From positions 82,184 to 146,183 of the forward strand of contig JADJSX010000014.1 in assembly GCA_016711485.1 (NCBI GenBank): a DNA stretch of 64,000 bases, in the 5' to 3' direction. Below are positions 42,676 through 52,662 of the stretch, in pieces; positions within the stretch are counted from its first letter, which is position 1; each line of letters begins with the position of its first letter. A model generated the notes under the pieces. That model was not told the DNA's origin, made no database searches, and saw only the letters and a program-made list of their open reading frames with translations. The position numbers and the translations under genes are program-made. This stretch comes from Leptospiraceae bacterium. Lineage in GTDB: Bacteria > Spirochaetota > Leptospiria > Leptospirales > Leptospiraceae.

Positions 42676-44694
42676 TCACTCGATTATAAAGACTCTTTCT
42701 CTTGCGCGGCTTAGGGCGACGTATAACTCACAACGTTCATACATATTCATTAAAGAGAGATTTTCTAAAACAAAGGATTTTGATTTTAGAAAAAGTACAA
42801 TGCACCTAAACTCTAGTCCTTTCACTCTTCGAATCGTTCCAACGCGAAATCCAGTATACTCTGATTTGTCAGATTTTTGGTAAGTAAGTTCAAACATAGA
42901 AAATCCAAGTTTTCGGAAATTAGAAAGAAAGTCTGGATTATCGTTTTCTCTATAAATAATACAAATTTCATTTTCGACCACACCTTCTTTTTTTAAAGAT
43001 AGTAAAGTTTCTTTTAATTTCAAATAGGCATCTTCTTCATTGAATGATTTAATTATGGTTGGTTCAGGACCGGTAAATGTTGAGTATTCTCCATGAATCA
43101 TCATTGAATCGTCTGTAAACTCAGTTAATTCTTCCGATTTCAAAATAGATTGAGCATACTTTCTAATTTGTTCAGAAGTTCTATAATTTACTTTAAGTTT
43201 TTTGGACTTACCTTTAATATCCAATCCGGCTTTGGAAAAAGGTATATGATTTCGATAAATTCTCTGCTGACTATCTCCAGCTAGTGTTAAGCTGTTTGTA
43301 GAATTTATTTCTATTCCAGATGCAGATTTCAAAAACCGTAAGGCTTCAATCGTCATGTCTTGGACTTCATCGACTAGAATATGATTAAATGGAAATTTAT
43401 TTTTTGACTCCAGATAATTTTTCGCTTCATGAACTAATTGTTCTGCAGTCATATAATTTCTTACTTTTAATTCATATTCAAATTTTTCGAAAATGTTCCA
43501 GATTAAATCTCTATCTTTTCGTAATAATTTTCCCTTTCCTTTTCTGACTGTAGTAAAATAATCTTCTCGGGAATAAACACCCATTAGCTCCTTTACCTCA
43601 ATATACTCATTTAGTAATTCTTCCTGAGTTAGTGAGAGTTCGAGAGGAAAATTTTTACAGGCAAGTTCCCAACAAATTTTAAAATCTTTATCTTCTTTTT
43701 GGATTAAGTTTCCACTCCAACCGGTTTGTTTACAAATCTCTTTAACAAATTCATAAAGATTTGTAATTTTAACAGACGATATTTTATCTTCAATTAATTT
43801 AAACAAAAGATCTTTGATTTCTAATGTAAGGTTAGAGGAAAACGTTAGAAGTAAAATTTTATGATTTGGATAATTTTTCAAAATGAATTTAATTCTATGC
43901 AGTAATACAACCGTTTTTCCCGTACCTGCAGAGCCGTTGATTAAAAAAGTTCCTCCAATTGGTCTCTCTGCAATTTTTTTCTGGGAAGGGTGAATAAAAA
44001 TTCTCCAATTTTCCATAGAGTCAGAAAAAATCTTATCTAAATCAATTTCTGAATTGATTTTAATAATCTTATCAGAATTCATTAAGTCAAGATTTTCAAA
44101 ACTATTTTGGAAAGTTTTTGAAACAGGAATTTCGTCAAAAGATTTTTCAATTGCATCATTGATAGAAAAACCATCTAAAAGATAAAACAAAATAGATTTT
44201 GTAGTTTCTTCGAAATATTTACTAAATTCAATCAATTCTTCTCTAGTTTTAATTCGCCTAAGAGCTGGGATATCTTCCGGATTGATTCCTGCATCAAAAA
44301 GCTCTTTATCAGTAAATCGATCAAAGATAGATTCAGATGATTTAAGATCGGTTGTAGTAGAAGCGATAGTAGAAATACTAAATGCATTATTTTTTGAAAA
44401 ATGAAAATTTTTATTTTTTACCCAATTGTATGCATCGTCGTGATGGTCTACATAAAGTAATAGATAACTTTCTTCTTCTTTTGAGACTAGAACAATTATT
44501 CTGTATGATTCTGTTAATCTCGCACCATGAATTCTCTTATCAATAGTAGATTCAGAAATAGAATGAAGATTGATTCCAGGATGTTTCGGATCTTCTATAA
44601 ATTGATTTAAAAACTTAGAAATTCTTTTATAAATTTCTTTTGGTAATTTACCTGCTGATTCCCAAAAACTCAGATGAATATATACATTTCTCAA
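42676..44694 (-). CDS. Superfamily 1 (UvrD-like) helicase with RelE/ParE-like N-terminal domain
   Basis: 672 residues from the TTG at 44694, chosen because AAAAGGAG lies 7 nt upstream; a nine-residue longer frame begins inside a repeat. Residues ~1-100 (RNVYIHLSFWESAGKLP... to YVDHHDDAYNW) resemble the RelE/ParE toxin fold, whose terminal strand often reads like HDDAY. The rest has all SF1 helicase motifs: Walker A GSAGTGKT (about 254-261), LVDEVQDM (Walker B), LAGDSQQRIY (motif III) and YVALSRARERV (motif VI). Such toxin-like/helicase fusions occur in defence islands. It is the last gene of the minus-strand island, flanked on both sides by CACGAAT repeats. Confidence 0.82.
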   Translation of the reverse strand: MRNVYIHLSFWESAGKLPKEIYKRISKFLNQFIEDPKHPGINLHSISESTIDKRIHGARLTESYRIIVLVSKEEESYLLLYVDHHDDAYNWVKNKNFHFSKNNAFSISTIASTTTDLKSSESIFDRFTDKELFDAGINPEDIPALRRIKTREELIEFSKYFEETTKSILFYLLDGFSINDAIEKSFDEIPVSKTFQNSFENLDLMNSDKIIKINSEIDLDKIFSDSMENWRIFIHPSQKKIAERPIGGTFLINGSAGTGKTVVLLHRIKFILKNYPNHKILLLTFSSNLTLEIKDLLFKLIEDKISSVKITNLYEFVKEICKQTGWSGNLIQKEDKDFKICWELACKNFPLELSLTQEELLNEYIEVKELMGVYSREDYFTTVRKGKGKLLRKDRDLIWNIFEKFEYELKVRNYMTAEQLVHEAKNYLESKNKFPFNHILVDEVQDMTIEALRFLKSASGIEINSTNSLTLAGDSQQRIYRNHIPFSKAGLDIKGKSKKLKVNYRTSEQIRKYAQSILKSEELTEFTDDSMMIHGEYSTFTGPEPTIIKSFNEEDAYLKLKETLLSLKKEGVVENEICIIYRENDNPDFLSNFRKLGFSMFELTYQKSDKSEYTGFRVGTIRRVKGLEFRCIVLFLKSKSFVLENLSLMNMYERCELYVALSRARERVFIIE

Positions 44695-44714
44695 GCGAAC
44701 TCTCCTTTTACTCA

Positions 44715-45757
44715 AACCCATTCGTGGTTAAACTTTTCTTAGCCACGAATGACACCAATTAACACGAATATAAAACCCATCCGTGATCCATCTTTTTCCC
44801 ACGGATACACACAGATACCCACGGATCATCACAGATAAAAATCCAACCCCATCCGTGCACATCGTTCCCTTATCTGTGTCCATCCGTGATCCCTAAAACC
44901 CATTCGTGTCCATTAGTGCAATTCGTGGCTAAACTCATTTCTTCAACCACAAATGACACCAATTAACACGAATAAAAAAAACAAAAACCTATCCGTGTGT
45001 TCTATCCGTTATCCGTGACCATCCGTTATCCCAAAAACCCATTAGTGCAATTCGTGGCTAAACCCTTTTCTTCAACCACAAATGACACCAATTAACACGA
45101 ATAAAAAAACAAAATCCTATCCGTGTGTTCTATCTGTTATCAGTGACCATCCGTGATCCCTAAAACCCATTCGTGTCCATTAGTGCAATTCGTGGCTAAA
45201 CCCTTTTCTTCAACCACAAATGACACCAATTAACACGAATAAAAAAACAAAATCCTATCCGTGTGTTCTATCTGTTATCAGTGACCATCCGTGATCCCTA
45301 AAACCCATTCGTGTCCATTAGTGCAATTCGTGGCTAAACCCTTTTCTTCAACCACAAATGACACCAATTAACACGAATAAAAAAAACAAAAACCTATCCG
45401 TGTGTTCTATCCGTTATCCGTGACCATCCGTTATCCCAAAAACCCATTAGTGCAATTCGTGGCTAAACCCTTTTCTTCAACCACAAATGACACCAATTAA
45501 CACGAATAAAAAAACCATCCGTGCCTATCGTTCCGTTATCCGTGCCATCCGTGATCCCTAAAACCCATTCGTGTCCATTAGTGCAATTCGTGGCTAAACC
45601 CTTTTCTTCAACCTCAAATGACACCAATTAACACGAATTTAAAAACCATCCGTGCCTATCGTTCCGTTATCCGTGCCATCCGTGATCCCTAAAACCCATT
45701 CGTGTCCATTAGTGCAATTCGTGGCTAAACCCTTCTACCCTATTCGTGGATAAACAT
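44715..45757. repeat. CACGAAT/CACGGAT tandem array (seven units)
   Basis: About 1 kb without genes, consisting of a tandem array. The conserved end ATTCGTGGCT begins at 44921, 45050, 45188, 45326, 45455, 45586 and 45717, so the periods are 129, 138, 138, 129, 131 and 131 bp. Each unit has an arm of CACGAAT/CACCAAT units (AACCACAAATGACACCAATT...), a block with ATCCGTG units, and an arm of ATTCGTG units. Units 3-4 and 2-5 are nearly identical, indicating stepwise duplication. At the left, 44800-44870, a variant set with CACGGAT/CACAGAT occurs. It is a VNTR candidate and not a CRISPR, since there are no unique spacers. Confidence 0.9.
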
Positions 45758-48700
45758 TTTTTTAATTTCACTAAATTTATTTTCTACTTCCTTTGAAAGA
45801 AAAACTTTCCATCCATCATCTTCCCAATTAGATTTATACATTTCATTATCTCCTACGAGAATACAAACTCTTTTGTTTACCCATGCATATTCCGCATTGT
45901 AGTCTTCAATTCCTTCGGGAAAGTATTCCATCTCTGGAATAGGAAGATTCGCCTCACTGCACATTTTCAAAAATTCTTGTAATAAAGGTAAGGAAGATTT
46001 CTGAATTTGTGACCATGGATTATTTTTATCAGCAATGGAGATTTCTCTAAAGCTAATGGTATCCATATTTGTTTTATGTGAATCAATCACTTGGGATTTT
46101 GAAGCTAATATCACTTTCACAAATTGTAATATGTTTGCAAATCTCCAAAATGCTCTCCAAGCAATTTTTAACTCTTCTAGACTTTCTTCAGTGACTGCGT
46201 CTATTAAATATAAGTGATAGAGATTTTTATTCAAAGTCTGTAACCAAAAAGATGTTCCATAAAAAATTTGAAATTCACTTTCATTTTGCTGTTTAAGATA
46301 TTTATTAAAAAGTACAGAGATTGGAATTTCAAATTGATTATCAGGGTAATGTAAATAGTTTATCAATTGTTGAAAACTCGATTGGAACAAACCACTGAAT
46401 AAAGTCTTAACATTTCCTACTAAAACTTCCTTTTGAAAATCAGATACGTCAGTTGAAGAGGTAAATGGCAAATCAAGTGTTTCTAGTTTCCAATCTTCTC
46501 TAACAATTGTAAAACATACATATCCAGGATGATCGATTATAGCCTGTCTTTTTTTAATATCTTCTGGAAAATTAAAGTGCGGATACAGGTGAAAACTTAC
46601 TCCATCGATAAAAGCTGCCACTTTTTTACGATTAGGTGCATTAATCGGTTCAAAGACAAAATCGGGTACCGATTCCAGTTTTACACCCTCTCCAAAACCC
46701 AATCTCCTTTTTGCAACCATTCTCCATTTAGGAGAATTATTACCAAAATCAAATTGTGCCCCGGAACTACCTGATTCAATTGTGTTTTTCCAATTTCCAT
46801 TATTTTCTTTAATAAATGTTTTCAGGTGAATGAGGAAATTTTTTTCTAAAGCACTATCAATTAATTCTTCATCTCCGATAGATTCCAATGAATCTAAGTA
46901 TTTTCTTTTTTTACAGGAATCTATAATTCTTTCTAATAACTGAATTCCTTTATTTCTACTTATTTCATGAAAAGAATATTGCATATCATACGAACGAATG
47001 CATCTGTAACAACCATCCGGATCAGGGTTTTCTTCTGAATGAACTTGTGTTCCACATTCACAATCAACTAAATGATAGTATGCTTTTTGAAAAATTTCTA
47101 ACAAACCTTCTCCAACAATTCCATCAGAAGACTTTTCATCATATAGAGTTTTTAGATATCCAGTACCACCGGGAACTGCATCCATGAGTACCAGATAATG
47201 TTTTGCGAAAACATTATCTGGATCAGGAATTTTTTGTGTATCAATGATGATATGAGCTGGATTTCCTCCAAACTTTTTTCGTAGTCCCAATTTAATACAA
47301 GCAATCATTGTCTTTAAATTTTCTTCTACAAGTTCGGGAAGTACCATTCGGATTGCTTCTGATTCTAATTCCCTATAAAGAAAGATATTTTGAAATCCAT
47401 CCTTTTCTTCTTTTTGGCTTCTTCTTTCTTTTCTTTCTATTTCTTGTCTGAATCTACAAAACTTTCTATGAAAATTTAATTTATTTTCTACTTTATATTG
47501 ACCGATAGGCGGAAGAGCAGCACCACAAATAGGACAAATCGAAAATCCTTCTGGAATAAAAGTATTTGCCTGAAAAGAAATGATAGCTTTCTCTTGGGAA
47601 TAACCGGCATTTACATCTAACAGTTTTATTCTTTCTAAAAATTCTAGACCAAAACTTCCTTCCTGATAACCTACTGGGTTGATTGGTTTTTCTAAGGTGG
47701 AATCAAAAATACGGACTATACTATAAAACATTTTTTCCCTTTCTTCCTTGCTATCCCCATGAAAACTTGTTTCAGGATCGACGATTGAAATAGCTGCTGA
47801 TTTGGGAAGTGAGAGGAAAATTTGTTTTTGCCCCTGCTCATTTAAAGAATTGGGTCGATCGGAAGGATATCTACATTGAGGACAAATGTCTGGTAATTTC
47901 TTTTGTTCATGATCATTCCACAAAAAGCCACAATTCCCACAAATACGTTTGGATTCAAGTAAGTCGGATTCATTCCTTGACATTTGCAAATGGTTGATTG
48001 GAAAATTTCTTTTGTCTGTATAAAAATGATTATAAGGAGCAAGTTCTCGAATTGCTTGACTGGATGGTCGAAAGATAGGCGCAATACTTTGCTGGGAATT
48101 ATCTTCTACACTAATAACAGCTCCTTCAAATTGAACTCCTTTTTCAGGGAAAGCATAATTAGGTAAAACTCCTTCATTGGTTAGAACCTCTAAAGTGAGA
48201 ATTTGTTTATAAGAATTTCTTTTCCCCTCTATGTATCTTTTCTCAAACTCCCATTCTTTTATTTGATCGACTGAGACAGATGTATCATTCAATTTGGATT
48301 TAATCGTTGTTAACTGAGAATCTAATTGCTTTAATTTATCAATGTAGATTAAACGTATTTTTTCTAATTCTTCTGAAAGAAATGTAGGTTTACAAAAATG
48401 TTTTAATTTATCCAGAGTTGGATCACTTAACGTTGGAAAAAGAGTTAAAAACTTTTCATATAAGATCGAGTGATTCTCTACTACCCATTTTAAAAACAAT
48501 TTAATTCCACTTTCTTTACTTTCCATATCCTTTAAAAAATTCGAAATGGTTCCAGGAATTTCCGACCAAATAGAATCAGCAGTTGCTCTATCCATGCAAT
48601 ATCCATGAAATTGTCTTGCAAGTACGGCGGGAGCATTTAGCCATATACCGGGCGATTGAACTTTTCCATTGAGTAAATCTTTCGGACGGGAATAAAAAAA

Positions 48701-49915
48701 TAAATCATGCTCCTTATGATTTACAATTCCCAAAATCAAAGCAGATCCTGTTGATCTTCCTGCTCTACCAATTCTTTGTAGATAATTCGAAGTAGAAGGT
48801 GGAATTGAACAAAGCATGGTTGCTGACAAGTCTCCAATATCAATACCCATTTCTAAAGTGCTTGTGCAAGTTAGGACATTCGGATCATCGGGTGCAGTTC
48901 TAGAAATAAAAGAATTCTCTCTTTTCTCTCTTTCTTCATTTCCTAAAAGCCCTGTGTGCTCCGAAGCTACAACTCTTCGAATTGCTCCGGAAAGATATTT
49001 TTTTCGGTAATAATCTTGCCGTTTAGTGGAAGGAAGAACTGAATAAACACCATTAGCCCCTCTATATTCCATAGAAACACTTCCTTCCCAAATATCTAAA
49101 TCAGTCTTTGAGACAACAAAAGTATTTTCTGTCTTGGTACATTGTAATTGAACTACTTCATTTGTTAAATACGCATTATCCGCATTTGCACAATAATAGG
49201 AATTTCTAGCGGACTCATCTAATTTGATTAATAATTTCTGTTCTACACAGGAATCTAAAAATAACTTTTTTAAGTCATTTAATTCAATATTGCTTATATT
49301 ATTTATTAAATTTAATTTTAAGGATCGTTTTGTCCATACATCAAACCAAGAAAGATTTAAGTCATTGAGAGACTCGGAGAAAACAGAGATTAGCTCCCTT
49401 CCTTCTTCTTTAGTTTGAGAAAGTAGAGAAGGAGCACTAATTCCACGAGAAGGAAAATATTCTCTCCCTTCCATACTTTTTCCAAAAGGACGTTTTCCCC
49501 AAAAATTATTTTTAGCAAGAGGAATTAAAAAGGGATGAAATATACCACCTCTTTTTTTTAACCTCTGCAAAACTCCACTGATCCAAAGTAAAATATCTCT
49601 TTCGTTTATAGATTTAAGTAGAGGAGAAATTTTTTCTAAACGATTGTAAATACTTGAACTGACTAAATCTAAAACCTTTCTATCCCAAAAAATGGTTGAG
49701 CCTAAAGACCATTCTACCGATCTTCCCGAAAAAATAGTAGAGCTATATTCATTTAAAATACTCCAACTTATCCTTTCAAAAATTTTACCCAATATTTCGT
49801 CTGAAAATTTTCCATTAAAATTTTCTCTGGCAAACACCCAATCTTTCCATTTTTCTAAATCAGGTGGAATCAATATATATAGCATTAAAATTTTTATTTT
49901 TATCGGAAAACTCAT
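45740..49915 (-). CDS. C-terminal fragment of the large helicase (HelicC + DUF1998 + extension)
   Basis: The longest uninterrupted frame of the broken helicase, 1,391 codons. It contains the second RecA domain (DPNVLTCTSTLEMGIDIGD and QRIGRAGRSTGSALI), an insert with zinc-ribbon cysteines (CGNCGFLW, CPQCRYP), the DUF1998 domain (DAVPGGTGYL, CYRCIRSYDMQ) and a ~270-residue C-terminal extension with VAAFIDGVSFHLYPHF. That extension is reminiscent of the nuclease-like tail of related helicases; I cannot assign it. The first ~15 codons read from ATG 49915 are out of the true frame; the real join is near 49880. No ribosome-binding site precedes 49915, so it is unlikely to be translated alone. Confidence 0.7.
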   Translation of the reverse strand: MSFPIKIKILMLYILIPPDLEKWKDWVFARENFNGKFSDEILGKIFERISWSILNEYSSTIFSGRSVEWSLGSTIFWDRKVLDLVSSSIYNRLEKISPLLKSINERDILLWISGVLQRLKKRGGIFHPFLIPLAKNNFWGKRPFGKSMEGREYFPSRGISAPSLLSQTKEEGRELISVFSESLNDLNLSWFDVWTKRSLKLNLINNISNIELNDLKKLFLDSCVEQKLLIKLDESARNSYYCANADNAYLTNEVVQLQCTKTENTFVVSKTDLDIWEGSVSMEYRGANGVYSVLPSTKRQDYYRKKYLSGAIRRVVASEHTGLLGNEEREKRENSFISRTAPDDPNVLTCTSTLEMGIDIGDLSATMLCSIPPSTSNYLQRIGRAGRSTGSALILGIVNHKEHDLFFYSRPKDLLNGKVQSPGIWLNAPAVLARQFHGYCMDRATADSIWSEIPGTISNFLKDMESKESGIKLFLKWVVENHSILYEKFLTLFPTLSDPTLDKLKHFCKPTFLSEELEKIRLIYIDKLKQLDSQLTTIKSKLNDTSVSVDQIKEWEFEKRYIEGKRNSYKQILTLEVLTNEGVLPNYAFPEKGVQFEGAVISVEDNSQQSIAPIFRPSSQAIRELAPYNHFYTDKRNFPINHLQMSRNESDLLESKRICGNCGFLWNDHEQKKLPDICPQCRYPSDRPNSLNEQGQKQIFLSLPKSAAISIVDPETSFHGDSKEEREKMFYSIVRIFDSTLEKPINPVGYQEGSFGLEFLERIKLLDVNAGYSQEKAIISFQANTFIPEGFSICPICGAALPPIGQYKVENKLNFHRKFCRFRQEIERKERRSQKEEKDGFQNIFLYRELESEAIRMVLPELVEENLKTMIACIKLGLRKKFGGNPAHIIIDTQKIPDPDNVFAKHYLVLMDAVPGGTGYLKTLYDEKSSDGIVGEGLLEIFQKAYYHLVDCECGTQVHSEENPDPDGCYRCIRSYDMQYSFHEISRNKGIQLLERIIDSCKKRKYLDSLESIGDEELIDSALEKNFLIHLKTFIKENNGNWKNTIESGSSGAQFDFGNNSPKWRMVAKRRLGFGEGVKLESVPDFVFEPINAPNRKKVAAFIDGVSFHLYPHFNFPEDIKKRQAIIDHPGYVCFTIVREDWKLETLDLPFTSSTDVSDFQKEVLVGNVKTLFSGLFQSSFQQLINYLHYPDNQFEIPISVLFNKYLKQQNESEFQIFYGTSFWLQTLNKNLYHLYLIDAVTEESLEELKIAWRAFWRFANILQFVKVILASKSQVIDSHKTNMDTISFREISIADKNNPWSQIQKSSLPLLQEFLKMCSEANLPIPEMEYFPEGIEDYNAEYAWVNKRVCILVGDNEMYKSNWEDDGWKVFLSKEVENKFSEIKKMFIHE

Positions 49916-50660
49916 AAATATTATTTTCTAAATATAAAACCAATTCCTTCTTTGCCTCGATTAAACGAAGAGGTCTCGAAAAAGATTGGATCATCATTTG
50001 TAGAGCTGTTCTAAAGGTAAAATTATAATTTCTAGATGAAAAATATCCAGCTTTATGAGAAGCATCTTGGACGTTATCCGTAAAAGCTAAAAGTTTAGCA
50101 TCATTGTTTAACCGTGAGCCAAAGATTTCATCAATTGCAAGAGACGATAGCGTGGAAGACTGAAGTCCAATAGGGGTAGGTCCGATAAAAGATTCACAAT
50201 CAGGACAAACCTGTTTTCCAACTACAGTTCCATTTTCTAATTCTTTTGTTCTACAATTTACTCGAACTAAATAACTATCCTCAACAATTTCAAATTCTCT
50301 GTTATCTTGTCTTCGGAAAATGATTCCTTTGGAAGGAGAAAATAAATAGTCATTTACTTTATCTGATTCTTCCTTCTCCTTCAGCTTTCTAAAAAGAAAA
50401 ATACTTATCTCTTTGTTCTCTATTTTTTCCTTCAGAAAATTTTGCGTAGATTTCTTTATGTTTACCATAAGGAACTAAACTCCACCCTACATTCCCATAC
50501 TTGGGAGCAATATCATTTTCTGAACCGGGTTTCATTAAACTAAACCAACCAGACTCCCCACATTCTCTACAATGATAAGAAGGTAGAGCTGGAAAGTCGT
50601 TAGGCGATTCATCTAACCAATGAAATTGAGAGGTCTCTTTTACATTTCTTCCTATTCTTC

Positions 50661-51656
50661 TTAGCTCTCGAATCCAAATTTGTGCTTGAATCGGAAGTAA
50701 AGGCATTTCTCGTCCCCGAAAAATCTTCTAGCAAAATGTACAAAAGAAAGAAAGGATAGTAAAATAGATTCTATATTAGATTTATCTAATAAACGAAAAG
50801 ATTGAAAATCATTTTGTAGAATTAAAACAAATTCTTCCCAAAGCAAAGGTGTATTTCCATTTTGTTTTTCTCTATTGTACGCAGTTAAGATTATATTGTA
50901 AAGGTCAGTCTGAGTAATCCATTCTCCAAGTAAAACCGGTTCAGAAGGAGAACCCCAAATATTTGCCTGACGTTTGCAATATTCTTCTCTATTCTCTTCT
51001 GAATAAGGAGAATAATCATAATTACCCGGATCTAAAAAGATACTTGGAGAAATAGGAAGTAATTCCTCTTTTTCTAATCTTTCTTCCCCAATAATGGAAT
51101 CTCTGCCAATTTCTTCTCCACTCAGAAGAGAGGCAAATTCAGCTAATTTCTTTTCTGGAGTTTCGGATGTTTCTTCTGTATCGGATATTGTACGTCCTGA
51201 ATAATTTTTCTTTTCTCCCGAATCTATCGTTGCGGAAGTTCCTACAAAACAAAAACTCCCTTGTTTACATTTTAATCTATCTTTTAATCTCCTGATAAGA
51301 CAAGCAACGTCAGTTCCTTGCGCACCATCATAGGTATGAAGTTCGTCTAGTATTAAATACTCTAAGGTTCCCTCTTCGTTGTTTTTCCAGAGTCGAGAGT
51401 CAGAAGGACGCATAAGTAAAAAATCAAGCATCTTATAGTTTGTAAGAAGAATATCAGGAGGGTTGGCTAATAACGTTTCGTGATCGGTAATTGCAGCGTT
51501 TTCTTCCATTATCCGCCGCCCCTTTTTTTTTTCCTGCCTACCAATAAAAGTTCCAACGCGAATATCAGCATTTTTTAATTCAGGTGTATTATAAATTACT
51601 TTCGCAAATCGTTTTTCTTGATCTGTAGCGAGAGCATTCATGGGATACAGAATCAC
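50661..51656 (-). CDS. N-terminal RecA-domain fragment of the large helicase
   Basis: 331-codon frame from a GTG; the same frame extends upstream without a stop to about 51866 and includes Walker A. It contains LYPMNALATDQEKR (motif Ia region), NPPDILLTNYKML, the DEAH-type box DELHTYDGAQGTD and GTSATID. It ends out of frame after FVHFARRFFGDE; restoring one base at 50719-50723 continues into RGREMPLLPIQAQIW, the start of the next conserved block (50389-50706). Annotated apart because it is the part most likely to be called as a gene. Confidence 0.65.
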   Translation of the reverse strand: MILYPMNALATDQEKRFAKVIYNTPELKNADIRVGTFIGRQEKKKGRRIMEENAAITDHETLLANPPDILLTNYKMLDFLLMRPSDSRLWKNNEEGTLEYLILDELHTYDGAQGTDVACLIRRLKDRLKCKQGSFCFVGTSATIDSGEKKNYSGRTISDTEETSETPEKKLAEFASLLSGEEIGRDSIIGEERLEKEELLPISPSIFLDPGNYDYSPYSEENREEYCKRQANIWGSPSEPVLLGEWITQTDLYNIILTAYNREKQNGNTPLLWEEFVLILQNDFQSFRLLDKSNIESILLSFLSFVHFARRFFGDEKCLYFRFKHKFGFES

Positions 51657-52056
51657 TGTAGAAATTCCTTTTTTCCCTTTTTGTTTTTTCTCTAGTGCTT
51701 TTTCTAAGACAGGATATAAAAAACATTCTGTCTTTCCAGATCCTGTACCTGTTGTAATAATAGAATGCTGTTTTTTTAAAATTCGATCCCATGCTTTTTT
51801 TTGATGGATATAAGGGTGAAAAACTCCGCTATAGGAAAATATTCCTTCGCTTCCTTTCTCTGATTTTTAAAAGGAAATTTGATATCAATCCAGGGCCTTT
51901 GATGATACCTGTATAAGGATTATTGATAAATTTTAAAAACTCCTTTTGCAATTCAACTTCCTTGAACTCAAATGTAGATTCCAAAAATCGAATCACCTGC
52001 TCTTTTACACGTAACGCTAATATTTCTGGTAACATAAACCTTCCTTATTTTTCTTC

Positions 52057-52252
52057 AACCACGAATGACACTAATAAACATGAATATAAATATTTTAAAA
52101 CCAATTCGTGAACATTCGTGCAATTCGTGGCTAACTATCTTTTTTCTTCAACCACGAATGACACGAATTTACACGAATATAAATATTTTAAAACCAATTC
52201 GTGGACATTCGGGCAATTCGTGGCTAACCATCTTTTTCCTATTAGTGGCTAA
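52057..52252. repeat. CACGAAT-family inverted-repeat cluster C
   Basis: Two successive elements (AACCACGAATGACAC... ...CAATTCGTGGCTAA) in the gap between the large helicase start (52035) and the PIN toxin. The last element ends ATTAGTGGCTAAAC and supplies the PIN stop codon: GTT TAG CCAC on the minus strand. Confidence 0.75.
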
Positions 52253-52662
52253 ACCTCTTTTAAAGGGTTTTCGATTTTTAGATTTCGGATGACTTGACCA
52301 GTAGGAAAATCTTCCGACCATAGATGAGAACATTTCGCATTTTCAGCCGCCGCTAAAATTAATGCATCCCAGAAGGATAATTTATATAAAACACTATAAT
52401 CAATACCTCGATGAATTAATTCTTGGGTTACAACAACAGTTTCAAAAGCAAAAGAATTCAAAATATCTCTTGCGACTAACGGCTCTATTTTTAGTTTTTT
52501 AGTGCAAACAACATAAAATTCCTGAAGAACTTGCGTTGAAATAACACCCAAATTCGATTTGGCTAAGTCAGACAACACCGATCGGGATTTTTTCTGTTTC
52601 TTTTTGTCAGAATTATCCAAAGAATAAACAAGGATATTTGTATCTAAAAAAATCTTAGACAT
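52249..52662 (-). CDS. PIN-domain ribonuclease toxin (VapC-like)
   Basis: 137 residues. PIN fold with the conserved acidic residues: Asp7 in FLDTNILVYSLD, Glu in the VLQEFYVV segment, Asp in SFWDALILAAAENAKC and Asp in LWSEDF. In known toxin systems such enzymes cut tRNA or rRNA. It overlaps the upstream antitoxin gene by 8 bp (ATGTCTAA). Its stop codon lies within a CACGAAT-family repeat. Confidence 0.88.
   Translation of the reverse strand: MSKIFLDTNILVYSLDNSDKKKQKKSRSVLSDLAKSNLGVISTQVLQEFYVVCTKKLKIEPLVARDILNSFAFETVVVTQELIHRGIDYSVLYKLSFWDALILAAAENAKCSHLWSEDFPTGQVIRNLKIENPLKEV

Larger units (their letters stand above)
45740..52035 (-). pseudogene. Large DEAD/DEAH helicase with DUF1998 (DruE/MrfA-like), broken by about five frameshifts
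   Basis: Read as one gene it encodes about 2,100 residues: N-terminus at ATG 52035 (AAGGAAGG Shine-Dalgarno), GPW-IDIKFPF block, Walker A TTGTGSGKTEC (about 51735), the DEAH-type box (LILDELHTYDG), FVGTSATI (motif III), helicase C with RIGRAGRSTGSA, and the DUF1998 zinc-binding region (CECGTQVH, CYRCIRSYD). The frame changes at 51893-51895 (C run), 51864-51868 (A run), 50719-50723 (homopolymer run), 50391-50401 and about 49871-49890. Each break can be closed by adding or removing one or two bases, mostly in homopolymers. Length and domain order recall DruE of Druantia or the MrfA/YprA repair helicases. It ends CAC GAA TAG inside a repeat. Confidence 0.78.

Noticed and set aside
44715..45757. 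CRISPR-like periodic repeats
   Set aside because: Units of 129-138 bp are near-identical along their whole length, without unique spacers; no cas genes nearby. It is a tandem array of inverted-repeat elements.
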